This document shows positions 1-9,462 of a stretch of DNA of 37,613 nt, one piece after another (the stretch's first letter is position 1; every line of letters begins with the position of its first letter). The notes below the pieces were generated by a model. The model was given only the letters and a program-made list of their open reading frames with translations. It ran no database searches and was not told the DNA's origin. Location of the stretch: contig VFZX01000028.1 in the NCBI GenBank assembly GCA_016871015.1, forward strand, positions 1-37,613, in the 5' to 3' direction. A program made the translations under genes and the position numbers. The DNA comes from Acidobacteriota bacterium (GTDB lineage: Bacteria > Acidobacteriota > Terriglobia > Bryobacterales > Bryobacteraceae).

Positions 1-1294
1 TGCCGGAGATCTGGCGAGCCGCGTTGGCTGCGTGATCGGAGTCGGGTTCGATCGAGACGTCGGCCGTTACCGAATTTGGCTCGACTCGGAATTTGCACCA
101 GAGCCCGCGCGTGGTCCAGTAGTTGGAGGGCGCGAACGGCGAGGTGAGGTTCTGGCGGTAGTTCTGCGGGGTCAGCACGTCGGTGGCTCCGAAATTCGGC
201 AGCGGGAAATAGCGCTCCTGGATCTTCAGAGCCGTGGCGTTCAGGCGCGAGGCGGGAATCCGGTTGTTGGGAAACGGAGCGGCGTTCGCGAACGGATCCG
301 TCACCCGCGCGCCCAGGAAGTCGCCCTGGCGCCAGGCGGGCAGCGGCACGGTGGGATTGAGGACCGTGGTGGGTGGGCTCCCACGGCCGGTTTCGAACGA
401 GTAGAAGAAGAATGACTTGTCTTTGCCGTTGTAAACCTTCGGGATGTAAACCGGGCCGCCGACGCTGCCGCCCGGCACGAAGCTCACGCCGGTACCTCTG
501 GCCAGCGCGAACGGATTCCGTGCGCGGAACCAGGGCGTGCTGTAGTAGCTGAAGACATTCCCGGTGAGCCGGTTGGTGCCCGACTTCGAGATCATCGTCA
601 CCTGTCCGATGGTGCCGAACTCGGCGGTGTTGTTGGCGATGTCGAGCTTGATCTCCTGGAACGATTCGATGTAGTTCCCGAGCGGACCGATCTGGGTCTC
701 TTCGACGCCATCGCTCATCGTCGTGCCGTCAATCGACCAGTGGGACTGGTTGCCGCGGCTGCCCGAGAAGCGGATCGTCGAGGATCCGCTGCCCGCCTGA
801 AGCACTCCGGGCGACAGGGCCAGAAACGCCCAGATACCGCGGGTGTTGAGCGGGATCGACTTCAGCAGCTCGGCGCCCTTGGTGTCGGAAATCCTGGCTG
901 ATTCGGTCTCGATCAGCGTTGCGCCGCCGGAGACTTCAATGGCGGTTTCGACCGTGCCGACTTCGAGCCGCGGATCCAGACGGCGGTAGTCGCGGGCGAC
1001 GAGAACGAAGTTCTGCACCACGAATTCCTTGAATCCCGTGGTGCGCGCGCGGACGGTGTACTCGCCTTCCTTGAGCTGCGCCAGAGTGTAGACGCCCGCA
1101 TCGTTGGACTGCGTGGTTGTTGCCGTGTTGGTGGCGTTATGGGTCGCCGTTACCGTCACGTTCGGCACAGCAGCACCCGTTGGGTCGATGACAGTACCGG
1201 TAATCGTGGCAAAGGTCGTCTGCGCGAGCGATATCCCTGAGAATGCTCCCAGGGAAAGGCAGGCAAGCAAGACCTTCGAAGTGGTGAGCTTCAT
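1..1294 (-). CDS. TonB-dependent receptor, Oar-like (5' part, cut by window edge)
   Basis: The reverse strand stays open from an ATG at 1294 to base 1, giving about 431 residues with no stop; the C-terminal barrel is outside the window. The start has a strong upstream AGAAGGGGG ribosome site and opens a clear signal peptide (MKLTTSKVLLACLSLGAFSG, cleavage after SLAQ). A carboxypeptidase-regulatory/CnaB-like domain follows (TITGTVIDPTGAAVPNVTVT). Next comes a plug-like region with phrases typical of acidobacterial receptors (IETESARISDTKG, IDGTTMSDGVEETQIG, NNTAEFGTIG, MISKSGTNRLTG, GGPVYIPK). Family knowledge places it in the outer membrane, where such proteins import or bind large substrates using TonB energy; the substrate cannot be told. 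It resembles the complete receptor at 25359-28802 in layout but is a different paralog. Gene identity is firm and the role is generic. Confidence 0.9.
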   Translation of the reverse strand, partial: MKLTTSKVLLACLSLGAFSGISLAQTTFATITGTVIDPTGAAVPNVTVTATHNATNTATTTQSNDAGVYTLAQLKEGEYTVRARTTGFKEFVVQNFVLVARDYRRLDPRLEVGTVETAIEVSGGATLIETESARISDTKGAELLKSIPLNTRGIWAFLALSPGVLQAGSGSSTIRFSGSRGNQSHWSIDGTTMSDGVEETQIGPLGNYIESFQEIKLDIANNTAEFGTIGQVTMISKSGTNRLTGNVFSYYSTPWFRARNPFALARGTGVSFVPGGSVGGPVYIPKVYNGKDKSFFFYSFETGRGSPPTTVLNPTVPLPAWRQGDFLGARVTDPFANAAPFPNNRIPASRLNATALKIQERYFPLPNFGATDVLTPQNYRQNLTSPFAPSNYWTTRGLWCKFRVEPNSVTADVSIEPDSDHAANAARQISG

Positions 1295-1365
1295 GAAACC
1301 CCCTTCTGTGCGCCACACTACTGCGAACCCGGACCCGGTGTCAAGTTAGGCGGTATGATGGCTCC
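1295..1365. promoter_or_regulatory. Short divergent intergenic region
   Basis: This 71-bp spacer separates the receptor gene (leftward) from the cytochrome-like gene (rightward) and must hold the start signals of both unless they lie inside coding DNA. The only element I can support is the AGAAGGGGG ribosome site of the receptor. No convincing -35/-10 pair is visible by eye. Confidence 0.4.
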
Positions 1366-3282
1366 GTGGGTGGATGGCTCCTTCTCTTCAGTGCTCTTGC
1401 TGCCGCCGGTGCCGCAGGGCCTTTCTCGTCATCGCTTTATCCCGTCCTTGAGAAGGCGGAATGCCGCTCGTGCCATAGCCCGGACGGAGTGGCCGGAGGC
1501 ACCCGGCTCCGGTTCCCGGAATCCGGAGGAAGCCCGGAGCAGATCGAGGAGTTTGGACGCTCGCTTGTGGCTCTCGTGGACCGGGCGAACCCCGCCGCCT
1601 CACCTCTGTTGCTGAAGCCGTCGAATCGCACCGCACATACCGGCGGCGAGCGAATCAAGCGCGACAGTCCGGACGAGACAGCGTTGCGGGGCTGGGTGGA
1701 GCGGCTGGCCCGGTTGTCACCTCAGGAGCTTGCCCGTGCGCAGTCCTACCGCGAAAAGCATGCCGCGCGGACACCGGCTCCGGCCCTGCGGAGGCTCACG
1801 AATCTCCAGTACAGCAACACCGTGCGCGACCTTCTCGGTGAGTTGAGCCAGCCGGGAAGCCAGTTCCCGCCGGAGGATTTCGTCCACGGATTCAAGAACC
1901 AATACCAGGCGCAGAGCCTGTCGCCGATGTTGTTTGAGGCGTACAGCGCGGCGGCGGAGAAGCTGTCCCGGAACGTGTTCCGCCGCGAAGGATCCGCTGA
2001 GTTCATCGGGTGCAAGCCGTCGGTTGAGTGCCGGGGGCGGTTCGTGCGGTCGTTTGGGCTAAAGGCGTTCCGCCGGCCGCTCGACCCGGGCGAGCAGAAG
2101 CGCTACGAGGCGCTGTTCAACGGACACGCCGATTTCGCGCGTGGTGCACAGGCGGTCATTGAGGCGATGCTGCAGTCGCCGCACTTCCTGTTCCGGCTGG
2201 AAGAGGCGGGCGGCCCGGCGCTGAAACCGTATGCCGCGGCCAGCCGCCTCTCCTACTCGCTGTGGAACACGATGCCCGACGAAGCGCTGCTGGCAAGCGC
2301 CGCGAATGGCGAGTTGAGCAGCCGCGAGGGATTCGAGCGCGTGGTCCGGCGGATGCTTGACGATCCGAAGTCGCGCGAAGGGCTCGACGATTTCACATCA
2401 CAGTGGCTGCGGTTCGACCGTGTATTGGCCACTGGGCGCGACCGCCGCCTGTTCACCAAGTTCAACCGGGAGACCGCGTCGGCGATGACCGAAGAGGCGC
2501 GGAGGTTTATCGCCGACCTGGTGTGGAACGGCCGCGACTTCATGGAGCTGTTCACGTCCGAGTATGGATGGGTGAACGCGGACCTGGCGGCCCTGTACGG
2601 ATTGAAGGCGCCCGCTGGCGAGTTCGAGCGAGTACCTTTCCCCCGCGAGTCTGAGCGGGCGGGTCTGCTGGGACAGGCACTGTTCCTTACCCTGACCTCA
2701 AAACCGTCCGATACCTCGCCGACCTCGCGTGGACTCTTTGTCCGCGAGCAGTTCCTGTGCCAGAAGATCGCCAATCCGCCACCTGGAGTCAGCGCGAACC
2801 TGGAGCCCATCAACGAATCGAAGCCCTTGACCAACCGCGAGCGCCTGGCGATGCACGCCAGTGGAAGTTGCGCGAGCTGCCACATCCTGCTCGACCCGAT
2901 CGGATTCGGACTCGAGAAGTTCGATGCCATCGGGGCCCGGCGCGAGAAGGCGAAACTTGTGTTCTATCCGCTGGACCGCAAGAGTAAGGAGCCGCCCCGT
3001 ACGATCGAGCTCGACCTCGACACGTCGGGCCACGTCGCTGGGATCCCGGACTCGAACTTCAGTTCGCCGCGGGAGCTGGGCGCCGTGCTTGCGCGTTCTT
3101 CGCAGTGCCAGGAGTGTGTGGTGAAGCAGTATTTCCGGTACACCAGCGGACGGGTTGAAGGAGCCGGTGACCGGGCGATGATCCGGTCCGTGTTCGAGCG
3201 GTTCCGAGTGTCGGGATTCCAGTTCAAGGAGATGGTCGTGGCATTGATGGAGACGAGGGAGTTCGGTGAGCGCCGTCCGTAG
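1366..3282 (+). CDS. Exported DUF1592/DUF1588/DUF1585 cytochrome c-like protein
   Basis: The 638-residue product begins at a GTG that opens a signal peptide ([18 protein letters not shown]); the nearby ATG at 1355 is in another frame. A first haem-attachment motif, CRSCH, lies at residues 33-37 in a PSCyt1-like N-terminus. A second, CASCH, at 502-506 sits in the DUF1588 signature ([14 protein letters not shown]). Between them are the DUF1587/1595/1592 modules ([54 protein letters not shown]). The C-terminal DUF1585 part (FRYTSGR) precedes the stop. Such proteins are common in Planctomycetes and Acidobacteria, usually next to DUF1552 proteins, and are thought to be periplasmic or surface redox proteins of unproven function. 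The next gene overlaps its 3' end by 17 bp, indicating translational coupling. Domain calls come from remembered motifs. Confidence 0.9.
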   Translation: MGGWLLLFSALAAAGAAGPFSSSLYPVLEKAECRSCHSPDGVAGGTRLRFPESGGSPEQIEEFGRSLVALVDRANPAASPLLLKPSNRTAHTGGERIKRDSPDETALRGWVERLARLSPQELARAQSYREKHAARTPAPALRRLTNLQYSNTVRDLLGELSQPGSQFPPEDFVHGFKNQYQAQSLSPMLFEAYSAAAEKLSRNVFRREGSAEFIGCKPSVECRGRFVRSFGLKAFRRPLDPGEQKRYEALFNGHADFARGAQAVIEAMLQSPHFLFRLEEAGGPALKPYAAASRLSYSLWNTMPDEALLASAANGELSSREGFERVVRRMLDDPKSREGLDDFTSQWLRFDRVLATGRDRRLFTKFNRETASAMTEEARRFIADLVWNGRDFMELFTSEYGWVNADLAALYGLKAPAGEFERVPFPRESERAGLLGQALFLTLTSKPSDTSPTSRGLFVREQFLCQKIANPPPGVSANLEPINESKPLTNRERLAMHASGSCASCHILLDPIGFGLEKFDAIGARREKAKLVFYPLDRKSKEPPRTIELDLDTSGHVAGIPDSNFSSPRELGAVLARSSQCQECVVKQYFRYTSGRVEGAGDRAMIRSVFERFRVSGFQFKEMVVALMETREFGERRP

Positions 3283-5230
3283 TCTCGCGATCGCTTGTCT
3301 GGCCGCCGTGCCGGTGTGCGCCAGCGACCGTGAGATCGCGGAGTGGGTCATCCGGCAGGGCGGGATTGTGATGGTCGGTGGCGGCGATCCGGTATCGGAC
3401 GTGCTGGGACTGCCGAAGGGCGAATTCCGGATCACCGGAGTGGACCTGTATGGGACACCCACCGTCCCGCGCGACATGAAGCGGTTGAGCGGCCTGACGG
3501 AGTTGCGCGAGCTGTACGTGAGCTCGAAGACCTACAGTCCGTCGAGCGACACCAAGGGCGAGTACGCGGACGAATCTTTTGAGTACCTGTCCAAGCTGCC
3601 CAAGCTCGAAGTGTTCCACGTGAGTCTTCATTTCCTGCCGCACATCGACATTTCCGATGCCGGCTGGGCGCGGATGGCCGGACACACGCAGCTCCAGGAT
3701 CTGCGGCTGGCGCTGGCACGGATCACCAAGCCGGAGCAGCTCGCACCTTTCACCAATCTCCGGTCGCTCGACCTGTCCCAGGCCTGGGTCACGGACGCGG
3801 CCATCAAGGGGCTGGCGGGAATGACGAAACTGCGCCGTCTCAACCTGGCCGGAACCGTGCTCACCGAGGCCGCGCTGGAGCATATTCAGAATTTGACCGG
3901 GATCGAGGATCTCGACCTGACGGGAGTCCGGATGACCGACCGCGGGCTGGGCTACATCAAAGGGATGACGCGGCTCCGCAAGCTGAGCCTGCAGGGCGCG
4001 GAGGTCACCGACGCGGGCGTGTCCGTTCTGGTGGGATTCCGCGACCTGCGGGAACTGAACCTCTACCGCACGCGCGTCGGCAATGCGGGACTCGCCGAGC
4101 TTCGCAATCTGCCGCACTTGCGGGCCGCGGATCTGCGCTACAGCGGCGTGACGCGATCGGGAGTCCAGGCATTCCAGGCGGCGCTGCCCGGCTGCCGGGT
4201 GCACTTTTCGGATCCGGCGCCACCGCCCGTGGTTTCCAAGGCCGCCGCGAGACCCACGGGCAGCACGCCAGCCGCCGTCGCCGCGTGGGTCGAGCGGCTC
4301 GGGGGACGCGCGACGTCGAACAGCGTGTCGCTTGCGGCGGCAGCGGTGACGGACGAGCAGCTCCAGTACCTGGCCGGAATGCCGGGGATCAAATCACTGA
4401 CACTGGACGCGACCGAGGTCAGCGACGCCGGGCTGGCGGCTTTGGCCAGGCTCACGCAAATCGAAGAGCTGAACTTGCGGTCCACGCTCGTGTCCGACCG
4501 TGGACTGGCGCATCTCGCGGGGATGTCAAAGCTGCGGGTCCTGCGGCTGAGCCACACGCGTGTCGAGGGCGAGGGACTGAAGCATCTGGAAAGATTGACC
4601 GCGTTGACCGAGCTCGACCTGCGAGGCACTTCGACCGGCAACCAGGCCGGTCCGGTCCTGGCGAAGCTCGGGAGTCTTGAGCGGCTGATCCTCGCCGACA
4701 CGGAACTGGCCGACGAAGGGCTGTCGCACCTGGCGGCGCTGAAGAATCTCCGTTTGCTCGATCTCAAAGGCTGCGATACCGGAGACGAAGGGCTCAAGCA
4801 CCTGGCCGCCATGCCGTGGCTCACGGACTTGCGGCTGAACTTCGGACGGTTCAGCGACAAGGCGCTGGCACACCTGGGCGCTCTTCACTCGCTCGAGCGG
4901 CTGGAGCTCATGAACACGCGTGCCACAGGTGCGGGACTCGAAGTCCTGTCCAGCTTGCGCAACCTGGCGGCGGTGAAGCTCGACTACACCAAGGCCACCG
5001 ACAAGACGGTTGAGATCCTACGGCAGTTGCCCAAGCTCACCGAGCTGAGTCTGGATCACACGGAGGTGACCGACAAGAGCCTGGAAATGCTGCGCGCGAT
5101 GACGGGGCTTAAGCTGCTTGACCTATATCACACTCAGGTTTCCAGTGAATCGTTGGAGAAGCTCAAGTCGGCGCTGCCCCAGTGCCGGATTGCCTGGGAG
5201 TCCGGTTCGGCGGGCCGCCGGGGCATATGA
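3266..5230 (+). CDS. Exported leucine-rich-repeat protein with two repeat arrays
   Basis: This 654-residue protein starts at a GTG 5 nt after an AGGGAG ribosome site, inside the 3' end of the cytochrome gene. The N-terminus is a short signal peptide ([17 protein letters not shown]). It carries two arrays of about 24-residue repeats of the pattern L-x2-L-x-L-x2-T-x-(V/I)-(T/S)-D-x-G-L-x2-L. Each array opens with the same cap: EWVIRQGG near residue 26 and AWVERLGG near residue 340. Each closes with the same phrase: ALPGCRVHF and ALPQCRIAW. Repeats of this ribonuclease-inhibitor/cysteine-containing type are protein-binding scaffolds; no enzymatic domain is seen. Position in a coupled operon suggests that it binds, organises or displays the cytochrome-like protein or its substrate, which is inference. 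The next gene begins within its stop codon. Confidence 0.9.
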   Translation: MSAVRSLAIACLAAVPVCASDREIAEWVIRQGGIVMVGGGDPVSDVLGLPKGEFRITGVDLYGTPTVPRDMKRLSGLTELRELYVSSKTYSPSSDTKGEYADESFEYLSKLPKLEVFHVSLHFLPHIDISDAGWARMAGHTQLQDLRLALARITKPEQLAPFTNLRSLDLSQAWVTDAAIKGLAGMTKLRRLNLAGTVLTEAALEHIQNLTGIEDLDLTGVRMTDRGLGYIKGMTRLRKLSLQGAEVTDAGVSVLVGFRDLRELNLYRTRVGNAGLAELRNLPHLRAADLRYSGVTRSGVQAFQAALPGCRVHFSDPAPPPVVSKAAARPTGSTPAAVAAWVERLGGRATSNSVSLAAAAVTDEQLQYLAGMPGIKSLTLDATEVSDAGLAALARLTQIEELNLRSTLVSDRGLAHLAGMSKLRVLRLSHTRVEGEGLKHLERLTALTELDLRGTSTGNQAGPVLAKLGSLERLILADTELADEGLSHLAALKNLRLLDLKGCDTGDEGLKHLAAMPWLTDLRLNFGRFSDKALAHLGALHSLERLELMNTRATGAGLEVLSSLRNLAAVKLDYTKATDKTVEILRQLPKLTELSLDHTEVTDKSLEMLRAMTGLKLLDLYHTQVSSESLEKLKSALPQCRIAWESGSAGRRGI

Positions 5231-6108
5231 AAGCGCCGCTGTTGTACGCGCTGTTCGCCACGGTGGCTGACGTTTCCTGGATTGAGCCGCTGGGCGGACG
5301 AATGGAACGGGACGCCGCGGGCAACGTGATCGCGGTCCACTTGCGGGCGTCGTGGGTGTCTGATGGCGAACTGCTCGAGCTGGCGCGATTGCCCAAGCTC
5401 GCGCGGCTGGACCTGTCGCGCACCCGGATTTCCGACAAGGGGCTGGCGTACCTGCGAACCGCTCCGTCGCTGCGCGACGTGAATCTCGCGTATGCCGAGC
5501 GGATCGGGGATCCGGCGCACGCGGTGGTCAAAGAGTGGAAGAAGCTTGAAAAGCTGAGCCTGCGAGGGACGGTGGTGGCGGATGAGACGGCGGCGGCCGC
5601 GGCGTCACTTCCGTTGCTTGAAACGCTCGACCTGGGAGATTCGATCGTGGGGGACGTGGGTGTCGAGGCTCTCGCGGCGGCGCCAAAGCTGAAGCAACTC
5701 TCGCTCGGCAACGTGCGGATGTCCGATGTCGGCTATCAGTCGTTGCGCCAGCTCACACGCCTGGCGGTGCTCGATCTGGGCGGTGGACGCCATCGCGGCA
5801 ACAACACGTTGAGTGAGCGGTCCGTGCAGGCGGTCGCGTCCTTACGCCAGTTGCGCGTCCTCAAGTTGGGCCACCTGAAATTTCCGGCCAGGAGCTTCGC
5901 GCAGTTTGCCGGGATGGTGAACCTCGAGGAACTTGGCCTGGAGTATTGTCCCGAAGTCAACGACGAAGCGTTGAAGGTGCTGGAAGGGTGGAAGAGTCTG
6001 CGCCGTGTGGACCTGACGGGAAGCAGCGTGACCGCGGCGGGCGTCGAAAAGCTGCGTGCCGCGCGGCCGGACTGCCAGGTGCTCTGGCAGCCTCCCGCTA
6101 CGCCGTAA
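5227..6108 (+). CDS. Exported leucine-rich-repeat protein, single array
   Basis: The ATG at 5227 overlaps the previous gene's TGA in an ATGA, so coupled translation is likely. A GTG at 5182 would only add residues encoded inside the previous gene. The 293-residue product begins [24 protein letters not shown], a short signal-like stretch leading into the same W-(V/I)-x2-LGG cap seen twice in the preceding protein. About nine leucine-rich repeats follow ([19 protein letters not shown] and relatives). The end is RPDCQVLWQ, matching the closing phrase of the other arrays. It therefore looks like a third copy of one repeat module, encoded separately. It probably acts with its neighbour as a periplasmic or surface binding protein. 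The 3' end overlaps the convergent DUF1552 gene by 11 bp. Confidence 0.88.
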   Translation: MKAPLLYALFATVADVSWIEPLGGRMERDAAGNVIAVHLRASWVSDGELLELARLPKLARLDLSRTRISDKGLAYLRTAPSLRDVNLAYAERIGDPAHAVVKEWKKLEKLSLRGTVVADETAAAAASLPLLETLDLGDSIVGDVGVEALAAAPKLKQLSLGNVRMSDVGYQSLRQLTRLAVLDLGGGRHRGNNTLSERSVQAVASLRQLRVLKLGHLKFPARSFAQFAGMVNLEELGLEYCPEVNDEALKVLEGWKSLRRVDLTGSSVTAAGVEKLRAARPDCQVLWQPPATP

Positions 6109-7414
6109 TCCCGCTCAGCCTGCGTGACCCGCTCGTGCCAATCGATTCGAGATTCAGCCCGAGCACGTCGTTGGTCAACGCGAGGTAAAGCTCGGCTACC
6201 GTGCCATTCAGCCGGCTGTGGAGGCCGGTCTTGAGTCGTCCCGCGTGTCCGGCCAGGATAATCGGGCAGTTCGTGTTCTTGTGCGGATTGGCTTCGGCGT
6301 GCTCGTGCACGAACAGCAGCAGTGTGTTGTCGAGCACGTTACCCGCGCCTTCCGGGGTCGCCTTGAGCTTCGCGACCAGATAGGCGAACTCCTCGACGTG
6401 CCAGCGGCAGATATCGCGCAGGATCCGCTGTCCGGAAGCGCCATCGGCGCCGGGCGCGAGTCCGTCGCGATGCGTGTAGTCGTGGTGGCGGGCGGCGGTG
6501 TATCCGAGCCAGGGGAAGCGCGCGATGCCCTGGCACTTGGTCAGCATGTAGGACGCGACGCGGGTCTGGCGCGTGACGAACGCGTAGGCCAGCAGGTCGC
6601 TTTGGACCTTGGCGACGCGGGGCCAGTCGCGCATGTCGCCCTCGAAATCGGGCGGCGACATCCGCTGCTGGTAGCTTTCGGGAAGATCGGAGATCGCCCG
6701 TTCGAGATCGCGCACGCCGGTGAGATGCTCGTCGACGCGCAACGCGTCATCCTTGGGGAGCTTCTTCCGCAACGTGGCCGCATCCTCGCGCACGGTATCG
6801 AGGATGCTGCGCTTGCGGCGCACCCAGCCGTCATCGTGCACGCCGAACAGGCGGTCGAAGAGCTTGTGCGGGATCTCTTCGCAGGGCAGCGGACGGTCGG
6901 CCGTGGCCCAGGTCATGTTGCGCTGCATCGAGGATCCGAAGGATTCCTGCGTCACGCCGATCTGCAGCGAGCGGAAGCGCGAATCGTTTCCGATCTTGCC
7001 CGCGACGATGTAGTCGAGCGAGGATCCGCCCGCTCCGCGTCCGGTGAACGGCATGCAAGTGAGGATGCCGCTGGTCGAATCCGGATGCGTGCCTCCGCGG
7101 CCCGCGGCGTTGTCGAGTCCGGTGATGACGTGGATGTCGTTGCGCAGGCGGGCGAGCGGATTCAGACACGGAGTGAGGTTGAAGTCCGGTCCGGTTTCAC
7201 TGGGAATCCAATAGCGCTCCGGGATTCCGTTGCCGTTGTACCAGAACACGAAGCGGCTGTCGACGGGCGAGCCCGCGGCGTAGGCGGTGCCGTGCGAGTT
7301 GAACATCGAGACCAGCGGCGGAAGCCCGATGGCGACGGCTGACTTTGACAGCGTGAGTCCTTTGAGCAGCGTGCGGCGGGAGAGGCGGAATCTCTGCCTG
7401 ATGACGGAGGACAT
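6098..7414 (-). CDS. DUF1552 protein with twin-arginine signal
   Basis: The 438-residue product carries a twin-arginine-type leader (LSRRTLLKG, arginines 13-14) followed by a hydrophobic stretch ending near TAYA, so folded export is likely. The body has features I associate with DUF1552: [15 protein letters not shown] near the start, [14 protein letters not shown], the [10 protein letters not shown] segment, [11 protein letters not shown], and [25 protein letters not shown] near the end. DUF1552 proteins are distantly related to the DUF1501/sulfatase-like alkaline phosphatase superfamily and are typically encoded beside DUF1592 cytochromes. Here the gene converges on the cytochrome/LRR operon instead of following it. 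The ATG lies 1-2 nt after an AAAGGG stretch, so start choice is slightly uncertain. Function is unknown; a hydrolase or a partner of the cytochrome is possible. Confidence 0.87.
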   Translation of the reverse strand: MSSVIRQRFRLSRRTLLKGLTLSKSAVAIGLPPLVSMFNSHGTAYAAGSPVDSRFVFWYNGNGIPERYWIPSETGPDFNLTPCLNPLARLRNDIHVITGLDNAAGRGGTHPDSTSGILTCMPFTGRGAGGSSLDYIVAGKIGNDSRFRSLQIGVTQESFGSSMQRNMTWATADRPLPCEEIPHKLFDRLFGVHDDGWVRRKRSILDTVREDAATLRKKLPKDDALRVDEHLTGVRDLERAISDLPESYQQRMSPPDFEGDMRDWPRVAKVQSDLLAYAFVTRQTRVASYMLTKCQGIARFPWLGYTAARHHDYTHRDGLAPGADGASGQRILRDICRWHVEEFAYLVAKLKATPEGAGNVLDNTLLLFVHEHAEANPHKNTNCPIILAGHAGRLKTGLHSRLNGTVAELYLALTNDVLGLNLESIGTSGSRRLSGITA

Positions 7415-7433
7415 TCCCTTTCATCATATTCCG

Positions 7434-9395
7434 TTATTGAAGGCACACGGCGAGGGTCTCGCATCCGCGCATGGCGGGGAATCCGCGGGGAGTCTCGCCG
7501 ACGGAGCTGATCGCGCCCCGGAACAGCGCGGCCACTTCAGGAATGTCGGTATAGCGCAGCACCGCGAGGTAGTGTGGGCCAACCCGATGGGACGCGGTCG
7601 GTGACTGCAGGATCACCCGCTGGACCCGGCCATCGAGCAGCGCGGCGTAGAGCGCGTTTACTGCCATCTCGCCTTTGCCGGTGATGGTGACCCGCGCCGC
7701 GTCGGCGTTGGGAAGTGTGCGGACAAGCTCCACCGCCCGCATGAGCTCGTAGACCTGGATGGACTCAAGGGTGGTGCCCATCACCATCGCCTGGCGTCTC
7801 ATATGATGCACCGGATCGTTGTCCGCGTAGCTGCGCAGGTTGCGCTCCAGGGCGCGGCTTCCCTGGTCGACGGTCTCGACGATCAAGACCGCGCGGTTGC
7901 CCCAGGCGTTGCGCTCGAGCGGCTGTTCGTTGCCCCAGACGGGAATCCCGCGGCGATGGTCGGCGACAACGAGGACCGGCAGTTTCGCGGACGGATCCGT
8001 GTTGGCCGGAAGCGAGTAGAGCGCCTTTACCCGGAGTCCGTCGAGAGAAGTGAACGTGGCGCGGCGGGCCGAGCGTCCCATGGAATCGGGCAGAGCTTCC
8101 CAGGCGGGATCGAGCGGCGCGGGCTGCGCGGGGAAGTAGCGGAAGACTTCTGACCGCAGCGTCGTGATCAGTTCTTTCCGCCGTTGATCCCGTTGGGCCG
8201 CGGTGGGCGGGACCGAAGCTCGTACGGGGACCAGTTCCTCATCGATTCGCGATAGCCGTTCATCGACCGGGATCCCGTCGCTGTAGCAGATGAGCTCTTC
8301 GTTCTCCGGCAGGTCGACCGGGCCCTCGGTGGTTACCGGCCCGCGTCCGAGGAATTCCTTGAGGAAGAACGAGTAAACGGGGACGCGGATGGCCTCTGTG
8401 TCCGAGTGTCCGCCCGGTGTGATCGCGGTGAGCAGCGAGCCAGCAGCGCCGTAGAGGCTGTAGATGCCGCGCATCTTCGCGATCAGGTCGTCGAACGCTT
8501 CCATCGGAAATCCGGGATCGGCATCGGCGTTGGCTTGCAGGTGCGCGCGCGGCGCGATGAGGGCTCCGGCCTCGGAGTAGAGCATCCCGTAGGTGTTCAC
8601 CGGATACTGGCAGTCACAGTGGGCGAAGGTGAGGCGCTTCTTGACCCATTGGTGCGTGGACAACGTGCCGGACACTGGGGCCGAGGCGCGAATCCGTTCG
8701 TCGATGGCGGCGAGAAAGAAGGTGGTCATGCCGCCGCCGGAGCGCCCGGTGGCGCCGATGCGTCCGGGATCGAGATCCTTGCGCGAAGCCAGGTAGTCGA
8801 CCGCGCGCCGGGCATTGAGGAGTTCGGCGGCGAGCGGCGAGAATCCACGGCTGTACCAGTGGAACCAGGCGTTCGAGTAGACGCCGTGGTGGGTGAACTC
8901 GGCCTCGCCCATTTCGATGTTGTCGAGGACAAAGGAGGCGATTCCGTTCTGCGCGAACCAGACTCCGTGGCGCTTGTAGTAGTTCTTGTTGGCGTGTCCG
9001 CATTGATAAAGGATTACCGGGAAGGGCGGACTGCCGGTGCGCGGGAGGTATAGGTTGCCGGTGGAGTAGAGTCCGGGTGCGGACTCAATCACGATGTTTT
9101 CGATCCGGTAGCCGCGATGTTCGGACCGGTGAGTGATCCTGGCCGGTGGCGGGGTGGATGGCAGCTTGCGGTCATGCCACAACATCTTGAGAAGCCCGGC
9201 GCGCGCGGCGGGCTTGTGCGCTTCCCACTGCGCGGTGGTCGTGATGCCGGCGAACAGGCGGTCATGGCGCGAAGTGACGGCGCGCTCGAAGTGGGCTTGG
9301 AGGGCTTCGTACTCAGGAGGTCCGGTGGTGGGGCGCTGGGTTTGGGCGAGAGCGGGCAGAGTGGCTAGAAAGATCGCGAGGGGCCGGAAAGGCAC
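7434..9395 (-). CDS. Secreted two-lobe alpha/beta-hydrolase (acetyl-xylan-esterase-like)
   Basis: The open frame extends upstream to 9788, but that part overlaps the divergent gene. A GTG at 9395 starts a clean signal peptide (VPFRPLAIFLATLPALAQ), giving 653 residues. Lobe one (about 90-350) is a typical alpha/beta-hydrolase: FPVILYQCGH strand, nucleophile elbow G-R-S-G-G-G with Ser219, and His330 in GGHSDTEA, where an acid such as Asp293 could complete a triad. Lobe two (about 440-653) repeats the fold (LPVLVVADHRRG, LIVETVDQG, VTITGKGEM, VQRVILQSP), but its elbow reads G-K-G-E-M with Gly575 where serine is expected, so it is probably non-catalytic. Family knowledge suggests an esterase of the acetyl-xylan-esterase or carbohydrate-esterase type acting outside the cytoplasm. 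Substrate is unknown. No clear ribosome site precedes the GTG. Confidence 0.82.
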   Translation of the reverse strand: MPFRPLAIFLATLPALAQTQRPTTGPPEYEALQAHFERAVTSRHDRLFAGITTTAQWEAHKPAARAGLLKMLWHDRKLPSTPPPARITHRSEHRGYRIENIVIESAPGLYSTGNLYLPRTGSPPFPVILYQCGHANKNYYKRHGVWFAQNGIASFVLDNIEMGEAEFTHHGVYSNAWFHWYSRGFSPLAAELLNARRAVDYLASRKDLDPGRIGATGRSGGGMTTFFLAAIDERIRASAPVSGTLSTHQWVKKRLTFAHCDCQYPVNTYGMLYSEAGALIAPRAHLQANADADPGFPMEAFDDLIAKMRGIYSLYGAAGSLLTAITPGGHSDTEAIRVPVYSFFLKEFLGRGPVTTEGPVDLPENEELICYSDGIPVDERLSRIDEELVPVRASVPPTAAQRDQRRKELITTLRSEVFRYFPAQPAPLDPAWEALPDSMGRSARRATFTSLDGLRVKALYSLPANTDPSAKLPVLVVADHRRGIPVWGNEQPLERNAWGNRAVLIVETVDQGSRALERNLRSYADNDPVHHMRRQAMVMGTTLESIQVYELMRAVELVRTLPNADAARVTITGKGEMAVNALYAALLDGRVQRVILQSPTASHRVGPHYLAVLRYTDIPEVAALFRGAISSVGETPRGFPAMRGCETLAVCLQ

Positions 9396-9462
9396 AGGAC
9401 CAAGATAACAACACCGGATCTCCGCCGGGCACGGACCTCCGCCATGAGTACAATGAGGAGCT
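9396..9462. promoter_or_regulatory. Divergent spacer, hydrolase / isochorismatase-type gene
   Basis: Only 67 bp separate the two divergent starts. The rightward gene has an AGGAG ribosome site at about 9455-9459. I do not see a convincing promoter pair for either direction, and the leftward gene lacks an obvious ribosome site. Confidence 0.4.

Noticed and set aside
6218-7342. Long forward frame of 374 residues
   Set aside because: Antisense to the DUF1552 gene; Arg/Val/Gly-rich with no family motif. Typical shadow frame in GC-rich DNA.
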